This document shows positions 43,586-51,746 of a DNA stretch of 64,000 nt, piece after piece. The notes beneath the pieces are model-generated. The model searched no databases. It was given only the letters and a program-made list of their open reading frames with translations, and was not told the DNA's origin. Made by a program: the position numbers and the translations under genes. Source of the DNA: Lachnospiraceae bacterium UBA7589 (GTDB lineage Bacteria; Bacillota; Clostridia; Lachnospirales; Lachnospiraceae); contig DLKL01000007.1 in the NCBI GenBank assembly GCA_002476495.1, positions 8,957-72,956 on the forward strand. The letters are read 5' to 3'. The first letter of the stretch is position 1; every line of letters starts with the position of its first letter.

Positions 43586-44680
43586 ATGAGAAATAATAAG
43601 GGAAAGATATATATTCTTATTCCGATTATAGTAATTGCGGCTATTCTTGTTGCATATTTCTATGGATGGAATATAGGTGCCCACTTTAATAAGGACAGGA
43701 CCGCATACAATGTTATGGAGCTTGCTACTCTTATTAATGAAGATATAGACAATGGCAGGGAAAGCGGGATTTTTTACATCAGTGGTATAACAGAAGACGA
43801 TATTGTTGCAATAAACGATTATGTATGCAGCATAAACGGTGTGGTAAAGGAATATTCCATTCAGGAGAAAAGCAGAAATGGAATGAAGGTAAGAATGAAA
43901 TATACTATTTCCGATAATTACTATGTTGTACAAAAGTACATGAATGGTGCGGAAATACCGTCTGACAGACCTGAGGCTGTAAAGCTTTATAACAAGGTGA
44001 ATGACATATTGAATGAAGTAATAACAGCCGGAATGACTGATTATGAAAAGGAACTGGCCATTCATGATTATATTGTATTGAACAGTGAATACGGATATAC
44101 AGATTATGCCAAGGAATATGCTTTTAGGGCTTATGGGGTTCTTATCCAGGGAAAGGGAGTCTGTAATGGATATGCAGAGGCCATGTCAATGCTTCTTACC
44201 TGCGCCGGTGTAGAAAACTATATTATGCTTGGAGAAGCTTATTCTGAAGGAAAGTATGATTTGCATGCATGGAATGCCGTTTTACTGGATGGAAAATGGT
44301 ATCAGGTAGATGCAACCTGGGACGATCCTGTGCCGGACCAGAAGGGCTTTGCCGGTCATTCATACTTTAATGTAACTGATAATATTATGGATGATACACA
44401 TATCTGGGAGGATGACACCTATCAGGTATGCAACAGCAATGATTATAATTATTTTGAATATAACAATCTGATTGTTGATTCCGGGAAATTAAAGCCTATA
44501 GTGGAGCAGGCAGCTTCAAAGGACATAACAGGAACTGTCCAGGTTGTACTTACTGATTACAGTGAGGATTACAACTGGGATATGATTTTTGATATACCGG
44601 GTGTAAACTATTTTGAATATACTATGGCTGATTATGGGGATGATGTGGTTGTTACCATATTTCTTAACCGTCATTATTAA
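43586..44680 (+). CDS. Membrane-anchored transglutaminase-like protein
   Basis: 364 residues: an N-terminal anchor (IYILIPIIVIAAILVAYFYGW, about 8-28), a mixed domain (40-140) and a transglutaminase-like cysteine-protease fold. Catalytic triad candidates are Cys in GKGVCNGYAEAMSMLL, His in LHAWNAVLLDGKWYQVD and Asp in VDATWDDP, the usual bacterial pattern. Such proteins act outside the cell as peptidases or cross-linkers. The start at 43586 is chosen because GGGGAG is 9 bases upstream; the open frame extends 11 codons into the preceding gene. Co-transcribed with the 62-residue protein and DUF5721. Confidence 0.88.
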   Translation: MRNNKGKIYILIPIIVIAAILVAYFYGWNIGAHFNKDRTAYNVMELATLINEDIDNGRESGIFYISGITEDDIVAINDYVCSINGVVKEYSIQEKSRNGMKVRMKYTISDNYYVVQKYMNGAEIPSDRPEAVKLYNKVNDILNEVITAGMTDYEKELAIHDYIVLNSEYGYTDYAKEYAFRAYGVLIQGKGVCNGYAEAMSMLLTCAGVENYIMLGEAYSEGKYDLHAWNAVLLDGKWYQVDATWDDPVPDQKGFAGHSYFNVTDNIMDDTHIWEDDTYQVCNSNDYNYFEYNNLIVDSGKLKPIVEQAASKDITGTVQVVLTDYSEDYNWDMIFDIPGVNYFEYTMADYGDDVVVTIFLNRHY

Positions 44681-44691
44681 AGGATTTTGAT

Positions 44692-45159
44692 ATGAAAAGT
44701 TTTGAGATAGAAGATATAAAGGGATTTATGAACGAGCTTTTATTGAGTGAAAAATATGACAGCTTTTATCTGTATGAAATAAGGCTGAAAACCAAGCTTG
44801 ATTACTATATAAGCGGAAGAATCAATAAAGATTTTTATGATGAAGAGGAAAGCCCTGATGAATTATGTGATTACATAAAATGGCAGGAGGTAAAGCAGAT
44901 AATATTTGAACTCATTAAAGGCAAAAGACTTCCCATCTCCATCAAAGCAGTTTTGCTGTTTAACAGGGAAAATATAACCAGATTGATTGAGATGAATAAC
45001 CTGCCGGTAAATCCGGAGGACGTCAATAATCTTTCATTAAACATATTTTACGAAAACCGGCAGCTCACTGTGACTACAGGAACATCCATTAAGATATTTT
45101 CCATGGATAAGACATTAGACAATATGTGGGATGAAACCATAGAAAAGTATTATATATGA
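44692..45159 (+). CDS. DUF5721 family protein
   Basis: 155-residue cytosolic protein. It begins FEIEDIKGFMNELLLSEKYDSFYLYE, then a YYISGRINKDFYD strand pair and IFELIKGKRLPISIKAVLLF, which I recognise as the DUF5721 pattern seen in Lachnospiraceae. No catalytic motif is evident and no function is known. Eleven bases after the transglutaminase-like gene, so same operon. Its transcript would run into the CIRCE/terminator-like element at 45171. Confidence 0.78.
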   Translation: MKSFEIEDIKGFMNELLLSEKYDSFYLYEIRLKTKLDYYISGRINKDFYDEEESPDELCDYIKWQEVKQIIFELIKGKRLPISIKAVLLFNRENITRLIEMNNLPVNPEDVNNLSLNIFYENRQLTVTTGTSIKIFSMDKTLDNMWDETIEKYYI

Positions 45160-45170
45160 AACAATTTTTA

Positions 45171-45197
45171 TTAGCACTCTTTTTTAATGAGTGCTAA
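45171..45197. promoter_or_regulatory. CIRCE operator (HrcA binding site) upstream of htpG
   Basis: TTAGCACTC, nine bases (TTTTTTAAT), GAGTGCTAA: an exact match to the CIRCE consensus with the correct N9 spacing. It sits 7 bases upstream of the htpG -35 box. It is followed by ATTTTTTC..., so as RNA from the upstream operon it also has the form of an intrinsic terminator. Confidence 0.9.
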
Positions 45198-45204
45198 TTT
45201 TTTC

Positions 45205-45233
45205 TTGACTTTAGACATATTGAGTATTATTAT
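45205..45233 (+). promoter_or_regulatory. Promoter of htpG
   Basis: TTGACT, 17-base spacer, TATTAT, directly downstream of CIRCE. A housekeeping-type promoter, consistent with HrcA repression of a vegetative promoter. Confidence 0.7.
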
Positions 45234-45291
45234 ACTTTACATAGAACAATTGATAATTCTTTTATGTTAGTTTTAGGAGGTTGATGTTAAG

Positions 45292-47187
45292 ATGGAAAAA
45301 CAGGGAAGCTTATCAATTAACAGTGAAAATATATTTCCGATAATTAAGAAATGGTTATATTCAGATCATGATATTTTTATCAGAGAGCTTATTTCCAACG
45401 GATGTGATGCCATTACCAAGCTTAAAAAGCTTGCAATGATGGGAGATTATGAAGAAGCTGAAGGAGAGGAGTATAAGATAGAGGTATATGCCTCGGCAAA
45501 GGACAAGACGTTGACCTTTGTTGATAACGGAATCGGTATGACTGCTGAGGAAGTGGATAAATATATTAACCAGATAGCATTTTCAGGAGCTACAGATTTT
45601 ATAAATAAATATAAGGATAAGACAAATGAAGATCAGATTATAGGACATTTTGGTCTGGGATTTTATTCGGCATTTATGGTGGCCGATAAGGTTACAATTG
45701 AAACCTGTTCCTATGAAAAGGGTGCTAAGCCTGTATTCTGGGAGTGCGATGGCGGAACCGATTACACAATGTCTGAAAGCGATGATGATACAAGAGGTAC
45801 AGCAATTACTCTGTATCTTAATGAGGATTGCTATGAATTTGCCAATGAATACAGAATAAAGGAAATAATACAAAAGTATTGTGCATTTATGCCATACAAT
45901 ATATATCTTATCAACGAGGATGAGATGGAAAAGGATGCAACAGAAGATAAGGATACAGAAAAGGATTCTGAAAAGAAAGATTCCAAGACACCTGAACCAT
46001 TAAATAATCCTAATCCTCTGTGGATGAAAAATCCTAAGGATTGTACAGAGGATGAATATGTGGACTTTTACCAGAAGGTATTTCTTGATTTTAAGAGACC
46101 ACTGTTCTGGATTCATCTCAACATGGATTACCCATTTAATTTAAAGGGTATATTATATTTCCCTAAGATTAACAATCAGTATGATCAGCTGGAGGGTACA
46201 ATCAAGCTCTACAATAATCAGGTGTTTATTGCTGATAACATTAAGGAGGTTATTCCTGAATTCCTGCTTCTTCTTAAGGGAGTTATTGATTGCCCCGATT
46301 TGCCTTTGAATGTTTCCAGAAGCGCTCTTCAGAACGACGGATTTGTTAAGAAAATATCAGATTATATTACTAAAAAGGTAGCGGATAAGCTCTCAGGAAT
46401 GTGTAAAACAGATAAGGAAAGCTATGAAAAATACTGGGATGACATCAGTCCATTCATTAAGTTCGGATGTCTAAGGGATGATAAATTCTGTGAAAAGATG
46501 ACAGATTATATGCTATTTAAAAATCTTGAAGGAAAGTATATAACTTTACCTGAATATCTTGAAGCAGGAAAGGACAAATATGAGAACAAGGTATTTTATG
46601 TTTCGGATGCCCAGGCCCAGTCACAGTATATAAATATGTTTAAGGAAGAAGGCATGGATGCGGTATACCTTGAGCATAATATAGATAATGCATATATTAC
46701 TCATCTTGAAGCAAAGAATGAAAATGTAAAATTCCTCAGAATAGATGCAGATTTATCTGATAATTTTATGGGGGAGGCTCTTAGTGAGGAGCAGATTAAA
46801 GAATATACCGATAAGCTGTCCGATAAATTCAGGAAGGCTTGCGGCAATGATAAGCTTAATGTCAAGGTTGAAAATCTTAAGAATGAAGCTATTTCATCAA
46901 TGCTTACTCTTTCCGAGGAGCAAAGGCGTATGGTGGATATGATGAAGGCTTACAATGTAGGCGGACAGTTTGACCCTGCCATGTTTGGCGGCGAGGGTGA
47001 GACACTTGTACTGAATGCGTCAAATAAGCTTGTTAAGTATATTCTTGACAATCCTGACGGTGAGAATACCGATAAGATTTGCTGTCAGTTGTATGATCTC
47101 GCTGTTCTTGCCAACAGGCCTCTTGAGCCTGAAGCAATGACAAAATTTGTTACACGAAGCAATGAAATATTGGGACTTTTAATTTAA
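45292..47187 (+). CDS. htpG: Hsp90-family chaperone HtpG
   Basis: 631-residue dimeric ATP-dependent chaperone. The N-terminal GHKL ATPase domain shows IRELISNGCDAITKL, DNGIGMTAEEV and GHFGLGFYSAFMVADKV; the middle domain has RPLFWIHLNMDYPFNLKGILYFPK and LPLNVSRSALQ; the C-terminal dimerisation domain is present. A Lys/Glu/Asp-rich linker (about 213-235) joins the N and middle domains, more charged than in E. coli HtpG. Start ATG with AGGAGG 10 bases upstream. Monocistronic between CIRCE and a strong terminator; expected to be repressed by HrcA and induced on heat shock. Confidence 0.96.
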   Translation: MEKQGSLSINSENIFPIIKKWLYSDHDIFIRELISNGCDAITKLKKLAMMGDYEEAEGEEYKIEVYASAKDKTLTFVDNGIGMTAEEVDKYINQIAFSGATDFINKYKDKTNEDQIIGHFGLGFYSAFMVADKVTIETCSYEKGAKPVFWECDGGTDYTMSESDDDTRGTAITLYLNEDCYEFANEYRIKEIIQKYCAFMPYNIYLINEDEMEKDATEDKDTEKDSEKKDSKTPEPLNNPNPLWMKNPKDCTEDEYVDFYQKVFLDFKRPLFWIHLNMDYPFNLKGILYFPKINNQYDQLEGTIKLYNNQVFIADNIKEVIPEFLLLLKGVIDCPDLPLNVSRSALQNDGFVKKISDYITKKVADKLSGMCKTDKESYEKYWDDISPFIKFGCLRDDKFCEKMTDYMLFKNLEGKYITLPEYLEAGKDKYENKVFYVSDAQAQSQYINMFKEEGMDAVYLEHNIDNAYITHLEAKNENVKFLRIDADLSDNFMGEALSEEQIKEYTDKLSDKFRKACGNDKLNVKVENLKNEAISSMLTLSEEQRRMVDMMKAYNVGGQFDPAMFGGEGETLVLNASNKLVKYILDNPDGENTDKICCQLYDLAVLANRPLEPEAMTKFVTRSNEILGLLI

Positions 47188-47198
47188 ATTTAAATGTG

Positions 47199-47243
47199 AA
47201 GAGACGTTTCTTTTGTGGAATGTTACAGGGGAAACGTCTCTTT
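47199..47243 (+). terminator. Terminator after htpG
   Basis: AAGAGACGTTTC (47199-47210) pairs perfectly with GAAACGTCTCTT (47231-47242), followed by TGCTTATT. Confidence 0.85.
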
Positions 47244-47274
47244 GCTTATTGTATACGGTAACACTATTTTTGTG

Positions 47275-47303
47275 TTGACAAAAAAACAGGTTTAGAATAT
47301 TTT
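47275..47303 (+). promoter_or_regulatory. Promoter of the cysS-mrnC-cysE-rlmB-sigH cluster
   Basis: TTGACA, 17-base spacer, TATTTT; a TATAAT at 47303-47308 is an alternative -10 but with a 22-base spacer. The roughly 70-base leader holds a small hairpin (GAATC-CGGA-GATTC, 47349-47362) and no T-box. Confidence 0.6.
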
Positions 47304-47379
47304 ATAATAAGGTGTATCCTATAGAATGGGATTAGAATGTTGAAGGGAGAATCCGGAGATTCGGACAAGCAGACTTTAT

Positions 47380-48786
47380 ATGAAAATTTTTAATACATTG
47401 ACAAGAAAAAAAGATGAATTTGTTCCAATAAATGAAGGCAGGGTAGGCATATATGTATGTGGTCCGACTGTATATGATTACATCCATATTGGAAATGCAA
47501 GACCTATGATTGTTTTTGATACGCTGAGAAGATATTTTGAATATAAGGGCTACGATGTTAATTATGTATCAAACTTTACAGATGTTGATGACAAGATAAT
47601 AAAGAAGGCAAATGCGGAAGGTGTTGATTCCGGGGTTATATCCGAGAGATTTATTGAGGAATGTAAAAAGGATATGGCAGGACTTAATGTCCTCGAGGCA
47701 ACAACACACCCTAAGGCAACAGAGGAAATCCCTGATATGATTGCCATGGTTGAGACTCTGATTAAAAAGGGATATGCTTATGAGATAAATGGAACAGTAT
47801 ATTTCAGAACAAGAAAATTTTCTGATTACGGCAAGCTTTCAAAAAAGAACCTTGATGATTTAAGGGCAGGTAACAGGGAGCTCCTTGTTTCAGGACAGGA
47901 CGAGAAGGAGGACCCTTTGGATTTTGTTCTTTGGAAACCAAAGAAAGAGGGTGAGCCTTCCTGGCCTTCTCCATGGGGTGACGGCAGACCGGGCTGGCAT
48001 CTGGAATGTTCGGTAATGTCTAAAAAATATATAGGTGACGTTATTGATATACATGCAGGAGGGGAGGATCTTATCTTTCCTCATCATGAGAATGAAATTG
48101 CCCAGAGTGAGGCTGCAAATGATACAGAATTTGCAAGATACTGGATGCACAATGGTTTTCTTAAAATCAACAATGAGAAGATGTCCAAGTCCCTTGGCAA
48201 TTTCTTTACCGTAAGAGAAATAGGAGAAAAATATGACTTGCAGGTTATCAGATTTTTTATGCTGTCTGCACATTACAGAAGTCCCCTCAATTTTTCGGCA
48301 GAACTTGTTGAGGCATCTAAAAACGGATTAGACAGGATAAAGACCTGTGCATCAAGAATAAAAGAAGTAATATATACCAACAAAGATAAGCTTTGTAATG
48401 AACAGGAGAAAAAGCAGGCAGAGAAATTTCATGAATATATCAGCAGATTTGAGTCTGCCATGGATGATGATCTCAATACCGCGGATGCCATTTCGGTTAT
48501 TTTTGAGCTTGTAAAATATATCAATACTACTGTGAATGAAGGCACATCAGGGGAATATGCACAAAAGGCATATGATACATTAAAGCTTTTAAATGATATT
48601 TTAGGTATTAACGTTGAAAGCGAAGAACTGCTTCTTGATGATGACATTGAAAAGCTGATAGAGGAAAGACAGGCTGCCAGAAAAGAAAGAAACTTTGCCA
48701 GAGCAGATGAAATAAGGGATATTCTCAATGAAAAGGGCATTGTTCTTGAAGATACAAGAGAAGGTGTACGATGGAAGAGAATTTAA
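47380..48786 (+). CDS. cysS: Cysteinyl-tRNA synthetase
   Basis: Class I synthetase of 468 residues that charges tRNA-Cys. The HIGH-type motif is YIHIGNARP (about residues 36-44), the zinc ligands include Cys in YVCGPTVYD and WHLECSVMS with HHENE, and KMSKSLGNF carries the KMSKS loop. MKIFNTLTRKKDEF is the standard start, although no good ribosome site precedes it. It overlaps mrnC by 16 bases. The cluster cysS-mrnC-rlmB-sigH is conserved across Firmicutes. Confidence 0.96.
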   Translation: MKIFNTLTRKKDEFVPINEGRVGIYVCGPTVYDYIHIGNARPMIVFDTLRRYFEYKGYDVNYVSNFTDVDDKIIKKANAEGVDSGVISERFIEECKKDMAGLNVLEATTHPKATEEIPDMIAMVETLIKKGYAYEINGTVYFRTRKFSDYGKLSKKNLDDLRAGNRELLVSGQDEKEDPLDFVLWKPKKEGEPSWPSPWGDGRPGWHLECSVMSKKYIGDVIDIHAGGEDLIFPHHENEIAQSEAANDTEFARYWMHNGFLKINNEKMSKSLGNFFTVREIGEKYDLQVIRFFMLSAHYRSPLNFSAELVEASKNGLDRIKTCASRIKEVIYTNKDKLCNEQEKKQAEKFHEYISRFESAMDDDLNTADAISVIFELVKYINTTVNEGTSGEYAQKAYDTLKLLNDILGINVESEELLLDDDIEKLIEERQAARKERNFARADEIRDILNEKGIVLEDTREGVRWKRI

Positions 48787-49193
48787 TATTAACAGGTATG
48801 TCCTCCCAGGAGGTGAATCAATATTCACCGCTTACTTTGGCATATATTGGTGACAGCGTACTTGACCTTCTGGTAAAAACACGCTTTGTACTCATGAGTA
48901 ATAAGCAGACTTATAAGTATCATAAGGATGTTACGGCAATTGTTAAAGCAGTTAATCAATCAGGATTTGTGGATGAGATTATGGAAACACTTGCTCCGGA
49001 TGAACTTGAGATATATAAACGTGGACGAAATGCCAATACTCATTCAAAGGCAAAAAATGCAACTATGGGAGAGTATAGAAAAGCAACCGGTTTGGAAGCT
49101 TTATTTGGATATTTGTATCTTACGGGAAATATGGAAAGGCTTTGCTTTTTTGTAGACAAAATGATCAGTGTATATCTTGATCCAAAACAGTAG
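48771..49193 (+). CDS. mrnC: Mini-ribonuclease III
   Basis: 140-residue RNase III catalytic domain without a dsRNA-binding domain, the Mini-III type that matures 23S rRNA in Firmicutes. The RNase III signature reads LAYIGDSVLDLLVKTRFV (about 23-40), and the second metal site lies in MGEYRKATGLEALFGYLYL. Its start lies inside cysS (16-base overlap), which places its ribosome site in cysS coding sequence and implies translational coupling. Order matches the conserved cysS-mrnC-rlmB block. Confidence 0.94.
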   Translation: MEENLILTGMSSQEVNQYSPLTLAYIGDSVLDLLVKTRFVLMSNKQTYKYHKDVTAIVKAVNQSGFVDEIMETLAPDELEIYKRGRNANTHSKAKNATMGEYRKATGLEALFGYLYLTGNMERLCFFVDKMISVYLDPKQ

Positions 49194-49247
49194 AATAATT
49201 AATTTTTCAGAATACAATTTTTACAAATGTACTAAATGGTGATGCAT

Positions 49248-49901
49248 ATGTCGTGGTTAAAATATTATAAAGAACAGGTGAAGGTCATAAGGGAACGTGA
49301 CCCGGCTATAAAGAGCAATCTTGAAGTGCTGTTATATCCAAGCTTTAAGGCCATATACAGCTATAGAAAGGCACACAGATATTATCTCAGAAAAAAGTAT
49401 TTCCTTGCCCGGTTAATATCTCAGAGAGCAGCGAGAAAGACAGGAATAGAGATACACCCCGGGGCAACAATAGGTGAGGGACTTTTTATAGATCACGGTC
49501 ATGGTGTAATTATTGGTGAAACAGCCGTGATTGGTAACAATGTTACAATATACCAGGGCGTAACTTTGGGAGGAACAGGTAAAGAAAGCGGAAAGCGGCA
49601 TCCTACTATCGGAGATAATGTAATGATAAGTGCGGGAGCAAAGGTCATAGGTTCGTTTACTGTGGGAGAAAATTCAAAAATAGGCGCCGGCTCTGTTGTT
49701 TTGTCTGAGGTTCCACCGAATTCTACCGTTGTCGGTGTTCCAGGAAGGGTAGTTAAGAGGGAGGATGTGAGACTTCCGAGACTTGATCTTGATCAGATAC
49801 ATTTACCTGACCCTGTATTAAATGATATAAAGCTGCTTAAGATGGAAAACGAAGAGCTTAAAAAGGCAGTATCAATGCTATTAAAAAATGAAAAAAAATA
49901 A
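49248..49901 (+). CDS. cysE: Serine O-acetyltransferase
   Basis: 217-residue left-handed beta-helix acetyltransferase that makes O-acetylserine from serine and acetyl-CoA, the first step of cysteine synthesis. [41 protein letters not shown] and the hexapeptide repeats through VVGVPGRVV are clear, followed by a C-terminal helix with conserved D-P (HLPDPV). I prefer ATG 49248 (GGTGAT 5 bases upstream); an ATG at 49236 is in frame. In Bacillus cysE precedes cysS; here it lies between mrnC and rlmB, 54 bases after mrnC. Confidence 0.93.
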   Translation: MSWLKYYKEQVKVIRERDPAIKSNLEVLLYPSFKAIYSYRKAHRYYLRKKYFLARLISQRAARKTGIEIHPGATIGEGLFIDHGHGVIIGETAVIGNNVTIYQGVTLGGTGKESGKRHPTIGDNVMISAGAKVIGSFTVGENSKIGAGSVVLSEVPPNSTVVGVPGRVVKREDVRLPRLDLDQIHLPDPVLNDIKLLKMENEELKKAVSMLLKNEKK

Positions 49902-49925
49902 AAAGGAGGCTTATTTTAAGTCACA

Positions 49926-50705
49926 ATGGAAGATAATAATCAGGATATAAATCAGAGTACGGGCGAGGCCGATGAGCATTTTATAGAGGGACGGAATTCT
50001 GTCCTTGAGGCTTTTCGCTCAGGAAGAACAGTAGATAAAATATATATTCAGGATGGACTCAGAGATAGTGTAATTAGCTCTATCCTGAGGGAGGCGAAAA
50101 AGAAGGATGTAATTGTCAATTTTACACCTAAGGAAAAAATGGATTTGATGTCAAAGGGCAATAAGCATCAGGGAGTTATTGCAATATGCTCAGCCTATGA
50201 GTATAGCGATATTGAAGATATATTTGAAAATGCCAGGGCAAAAAATGAAGATCCTTTTATATTTATTCTTGACGAAATAGAGGACCCGCATAATTTAGGA
50301 GCTATAATAAGAACTGCTAATCTTGCCGGGGCACATGGAGTTATTATTCCGAAGAGGCGTGCCGTAGGACTGACCTCTACTGTTGTTAAGGCATCGGCAG
50401 GTGCAATCAATTATACGCCTGTGGCTAAGGTAACCAATATATCGCAAACCATAGAGCAGCTTAAGGAAAAGGGAATGTGGTTTGCCTGTGCCGATATGGG
50501 AGGTACAGTTATGTATGATACCAATCTTACCGGGTCTATAGGTCTTGTTATTGGTAATGAAGGCAGTGGCGTAAGCCGTCTTGTAAAGGAAAAATGTGAT
50601 TATATTGTATCAATACCGATGAAGGGAAATATTGATTCTCTCAACGCTTCCGTTGCAGCGGGAGTATTAGCATATGAAGTGGTCAGACAGAGAATGGGAA
50701 GATAA
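49926..50705 (+). CDS. rlmB: 23S rRNA (guanosine-2'-O-)-methyltransferase RlmB
   Basis: 259-residue SpoU-type (SPOUT knot) methyltransferase, predicted to modify 23S rRNA G2251. The N-terminal substrate-binding domain (FIEGRNSVLEAFRSGRTVDKIYI) leads to the trefoil-knot motifs LDEIEDPHNLGAIIRTANLAG, GLVIGNEGSGVSRLV and IPMKGNIDSLNASVAAGVLAYE. A Ser/Asn-rich acidic N-terminal extension of about 15 residues precedes the domain. AGGAGG ribosome site 15 bases upstream. It is 16 bases before sigH. Confidence 0.93.
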   Translation: MEDNNQDINQSTGEADEHFIEGRNSVLEAFRSGRTVDKIYIQDGLRDSVISSILREAKKKDVIVNFTPKEKMDLMSKGNKHQGVIAICSAYEYSDIEDIFENARAKNEDPFIFILDEIEDPHNLGAIIRTANLAGAHGVIIPKRRAVGLTSTVVKASAGAINYTPVAKVTNISQTIEQLKEKGMWFACADMGGTVMYDTNLTGSIGLVIGNEGSGVSRLVKEKCDYIVSIPMKGNIDSLNASVAAGVLAYEVVRQRMGR

Positions 50706-50721
50706 AGCTTAAGGGGAAAAA

Positions 50722-51315
50722 ATGAGTCCGGATTACAGTAAGCTTACAGACAATGAAATAATTGAGAAAATTAACGCAAGGGAAGATGGAGCAGCAGAGT
50801 ACATGATGCAAAAATATGGTGCATTGGTAAAAAAGGAGGTCCGAACCGTATTTTTAATAGGAGCTGAAACAGAAGATCTGACACAGGAGGGGATGATTGG
50901 GCTTTTTAAAGCTATCAGGGATTACGAGCCTGATAAGGGTGCAACCTTTTTGACCTTTGCAACCCTGTGTATAAAAAATCAGATTAAGTCAGCCATAACT
51001 GCATCTAACAGAAAAAAACACACTCCTCTCAATTCATATATTTCCATATATGGAGATGATGCTGAAGAAGGGATGAACGTAAACCAGCTGGAGGCTTCCA
51101 AGGGAAGCTATGACCCTGAGGCAATAATACTTGCCAGAGAGCAGAAGTTTGACATGATGAAGAAAATAGATGTCAAGCTCAGTAATTATGAAAAAAAAGT
51201 AATTAAGCTGTATCTGGAAGGCTTGTCGTATGCAGATATAGCCAAAGAACTTGGAAAAACCGAGAAATCCATAGACAATGCATTGTTCAGAATCCGTGGT
51301 AAGCTTAGCAAATAG
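50722..51315 (+). CDS. sigH: Transition-state/sporulation sigma factor SigH
   Basis: 197-residue sigma-70 family factor. It aligns with Bacillus SigH along its length: FLIGAETEDLTQEGMIGLFKAIRDYEPDKGATFLTFATLCIKNQI (region 2), HTPLNSYISI, and region 4 KLSNYEKKVIKLYLEGLSYADIAKELGKTEKSIDNALFRIRGKL. It controls entry into sporulation and stationary-phase genes in known relatives. Last in the cysS cluster. The NYN-domain gene yacP that usually sits between rlmB and sigH is missing; only 16 bases separate them. Confidence 0.92.
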   Translation: MSPDYSKLTDNEIIEKINAREDGAAEYMMQKYGALVKKEVRTVFLIGAETEDLTQEGMIGLFKAIRDYEPDKGATFLTFATLCIKNQIKSAITASNRKKHTPLNSYISIYGDDAEEGMNVNQLEASKGSYDPEAIILAREQKFDMMKKIDVKLSNYEKKVIKLYLEGLSYADIAKELGKTEKSIDNALFRIRGKLSK

Positions 51316-51350
51316 TTAATTCATATGGATTGATAACAAAAGCATATATT

Positions 51351-51396
51351 AAGTTAATAAATAAAGGTAATAGCAAGTTAATAAGTAAGTTAATAG
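51351..51396 (+). repeat. Three AAGTTAATAA direct repeats upstream of tRNA-Thr
   Basis: AAGTTAATAA at 51351-51360 and 51375-51384, AAGTTAATAG at 51387-51396, starts 24 and 12 bases apart. They lie in the 151 bases between sigH and the tRNA gene, just upstream of the tRNA promoter. Confidence 0.7.
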
Positions 51397-51406
51397 TATA
51401 TTATGC

Positions 51407-51435
51407 TTGACATATAAATCAAAATAAAGTATTAT
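51407..51435 (+). promoter_or_regulatory. Promoter of tRNA-Thr
   Basis: TTGACA, 17-base spacer, TATTAT. The leader contains a GGTGT/ACACC hairpin (51444-51460) just before the mature tRNA. Confidence 0.7.
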
Positions 51436-51466
51436 TCTTCATGGTGTTGTTAATGACACCGCAGTT

Positions 51467-51539
51467 GCTGCTATAGCACAGTCGGTAGTGCGCAACATTG
51501 GTAGTGTTGAGGTCACCGGTTCGATTCCGGTTAGCAGCT
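51467..51539 (+). tRNA. tRNA-Thr (anticodon GGT)
   Basis: Complete cloverleaf. Acceptor GCTGCTA (51467-51473) pairs with TAGCAGC (51532-51538), discriminator T; D stem GCAC/GTGC; anticodon stem CAACA/TGTTG with loop TTGGTAG, giving anticodon GGT at 51500-51502; variable loop AGGTC; T stem ACCGG/CCGGT with TTCGATT loop. CCA is not encoded. It has its own promoter and terminator, so it is a single-gene unit. Confidence 0.95.
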
Positions 51540-51544
51540 TTTTT

Positions 51545-51578
51545 AAAAGGGTTGTCACAAATTGTGACAGCCTTTTTT
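51545..51578 (+). terminator. Terminator after tRNA-Thr
   Basis: AAAAGG-G-TTGTCACAA pairs with TTGTGACA-G-CCTTTT around a tiny loop, ending in six T. Confidence 0.9.
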
Positions 51579-51661
51579 CGTTAATATGGCATTTGCTGTT
51601 AATTTCAATCAATATTTATGATGTATTTCCATGAATATTCCACGAATATTGAAAAAAGTTT

Positions 51662-51690
51662 TTTACATTTACTATATATTGTGGTAGTAT
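51662..51690 (+). promoter_or_regulatory. Promoter of the dockerin glucosaminidase gene
   Basis: TTTACA, 17-base spacer, TAGTAT, about 57 bases before the ATG. Just upstream lie three AATATT-centred blocks (51608-51653), possibly an operator. Confidence 0.5.
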
Positions 51691-51746
51691 TATTTGTGTA
51701 TGAGTAAAAATGGGTTTACATAATTTGTTTAGTTCAGGAGGTTTGC

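Noticed and set aside
47309..47380. T-box riboswitch before cysS
   Set aside because: The leader is far too short and has no GGTGG-type antiterminator bulge sequence.
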